A program made the translations under genes and the position numbers. Below are positions 63,106-64,000 of a stretch of 64,000 nt of DNA, one piece after another. This DNA is from Levilactobacillus bambusae (GTDB taxonomy: Bacteria; Bacillota; Bacilli; Lactobacillales; Lactobacillaceae), in NCBI RefSeq assembly GCF_003124125.1, contig NZ_QCXQ01000007.1, positions 1-64,000 of the forward strand. Reading direction: 5' to 3'. The first letter of the stretch is position 1; every line of letters starts with the position of its first letter. The notes beneath the pieces were generated by a model. The model ran no database searches and had not been told where the DNA came from. It saw only the letters and a program-made list of their open reading frames with translations.

Positions 63106-63157
63106 AAACGGCCGCCCACTGTCTTCGGTAAATATCGAAGCTGATGGACGGCCGTTT
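63106..63157. terminator. bidirectional terminator between helD and the antiporter gene
   Basis: AAACGGCCG (63106-63114) and CGGCCGTTT (63149-63157) pair perfectly, with inner CCCA/TGGA and CTTCG/CGAAG pairing. It separates two converging genes. Confidence 0.8.
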
Positions 63158-63180
63158 TGAATGAATGTTCTTAATTCACT

Positions 63181-64000
63181 TTATTCCACTTCTAACTCTG
63201 ATTCCTTTAACTTCTTTAACGCATTTTTTAGTATGAACGGTGCAATGACCGTTGCCAGGATAATGACTAGGATCACGTCTGAATAGGTTGATTTTGTTAA
63301 CAGTCCCGCCGAAAACCCAATTTGGGCGGTAATCAACGCCATTTCACCCCGCGAGATCATTCCGGCCCCAATTACCCGTGAACTGAGCCGGTTAAACCCG
63401 GACCAGCGAGCACCAAGTCCACATCCACTTAGTTTGGTAACGCATGCCAGCACCGTCATAACAACCACGAAAAGCAGTGACTCATTTAGATGCGTAAACG
63501 TAATGGATAACCCAACACTCACAAAGAAGACGGGAATGAAAATGGCGTAGCCAATGGGCTCAACGTGTTCAGCCACTTCCGTTTGGTAGGGCGTTTGGGC
63601 TACGGCAATCCCGGCAAAGAAAGCCCCCACTGCCCCGCTTAGACCGACCTTTTCAGCTAGAAAGGCCATGCTAAAACAGATCACAATGGATACAATCGTA
63701 ACTGAAGAAGCCATTAGCAGACGTTCGCTGAGCCGCATCAGGTAGGGTGCAATCCACTTGACCAGCAAATAGGTCACCACAAAGAACCCGATTTGAAGGA
63801 GGATCACCAAACCTAAGTTCATGGAAGAATGACCGGTTTGACCGCCCCCCACTAAGCTTAGCATAACGGATAGCAGGACAACCCCTAATATATCGTCTGC
63901 AACCGCCGCTCCTAAAATGGTTGCCCCCTCCTTCGTTGAGAGGGCGTGATAATCCTTCAAGACTTCGACTGAAATGGAGACGGACGTCGTCGAAAAGATT
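63181..64000 (-). CDS. napA: Na+/H+ antiporter, CPA2/NapA family, C-terminal part (partial)
   Basis: The gene runs off the right edge, so the N-terminus is missing. The frame is open to 64000 and reads TSVSISVEVLKDYHALSTKEGATILGAAVADDILG just inside the edge in shorter pieces, with the DD motif (AVADDILG) of ion-binding antiporter cores. About eight membrane helices are present, including GAGMISRGEMALI. It exchanges Na+ or K+ for H+; the ion cannot be told. The start codon is beyond the window. Confidence 0.85.
   Translation of the reverse strand, partial: IFSTTSVSISVEVLKDYHALSTKEGATILGAAVADDILGVVLLSVMLSLVGGGQTGHSSMNLGLVILLQIGFFVVTYLLVKWIAPYLMRLSERLLMASSVTIVSIVICFSMAFLAEKVGLSGAVGAFFAGIAVAQTPYQTEVAEHVEPIGYAIFIPVFFVSVGLSITFTHLNESLLFVVVMTVLACVTKLSGCGLGARWSGFNRLSSRVIGAGMISRGEMALITAQIGFSAGLLTKSTYSDVILVIILATVIAPFILKNALKKLKESELEVE

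Overview
The window is chromosomal core DNA from a lactic acid bacterium, most likely Lactobacillaceae. The evidence is a highly biased L-lactate dehydrogenase gene, a class II HMG-CoA reductase, frequent TTG/GTG starts behind strong Shine-Dalgarno sites, and a B. subtilis-like gene order with the sporulation genes absent. I cannot name a species. No prophage, IS element, CRISPR array or tRNA gene is visible. Most genes lie on the minus strand. The left edge holds the first bases of a 16S rRNA gene and the right edge cuts a Na+/H+ antiporter gene.

Left block, 1-15.8 kb, minus strand. Transcription runs pth, mfd, a MurJ-like flippase gene, rqcP, divIC, an S1-domain gene, tilS, hpt, ftsH, hslO, dusB, lysS, then a terminator and two tandem rRNA promoters. 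This is the familiar Firmicutes translation, repair and division neighbourhood.

Central block, 16-36 kb, both strands. It holds ldh, an L,D-transpeptidase, a CBS/ACT-type protein, the murF / cshA / acpS / alr / mazF cluster, an unknown 271-residue protein, a low-Mr phosphatase, a class A sortase and an MFS exporter. After these come rpmE2, murA, pyrG, rpoE and a DUF1934 gene, then ywfO and a HAD phosphatase.

Right block, 36-64 kb. It holds prs, glmU, purR, a metal ABC operon with an operator-like promoter, an alpha/beta hydrolase, ispE, a P-type ATPase with Na,K-ATPase-like motifs, oatA, veg, rsmA, rnmV, tatD and metG. Further right are a DUF72 gene, a sirtuin, an HExxH protein, mvaA, ppx, trpS under a T-box, helD and the partial antiporter. 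Left and right blocks together match the B. subtilis metS-to-lysS order, so the central block, the oatA/ATPase pair and the hydrolase/metal-ABC genes interrupt that order.

Regulation readable from sequence: a Trp T-box (UGG specifier), a pyrG leader starting GGGCTC with a GCTCCC-type attenuator, a PurBox upstream of purR, a Zur-like palindrome on the metal ABC promoter, and a palindrome over the -10 of ywfO. I found no clear new multi-gene system. The most notable items are MurA with Asp at the fosfomycin-target Cys, a sirtuin whose second zinc CxxC is replaced by HxxxH, an Asp in place of the first metal-ligand His of the metal-binding lipoprotein, a mazF without an adjacent antitoxin, an orphan ispE beside a mevalonate-pathway gene, and an intergenic hairpin-repeat family.
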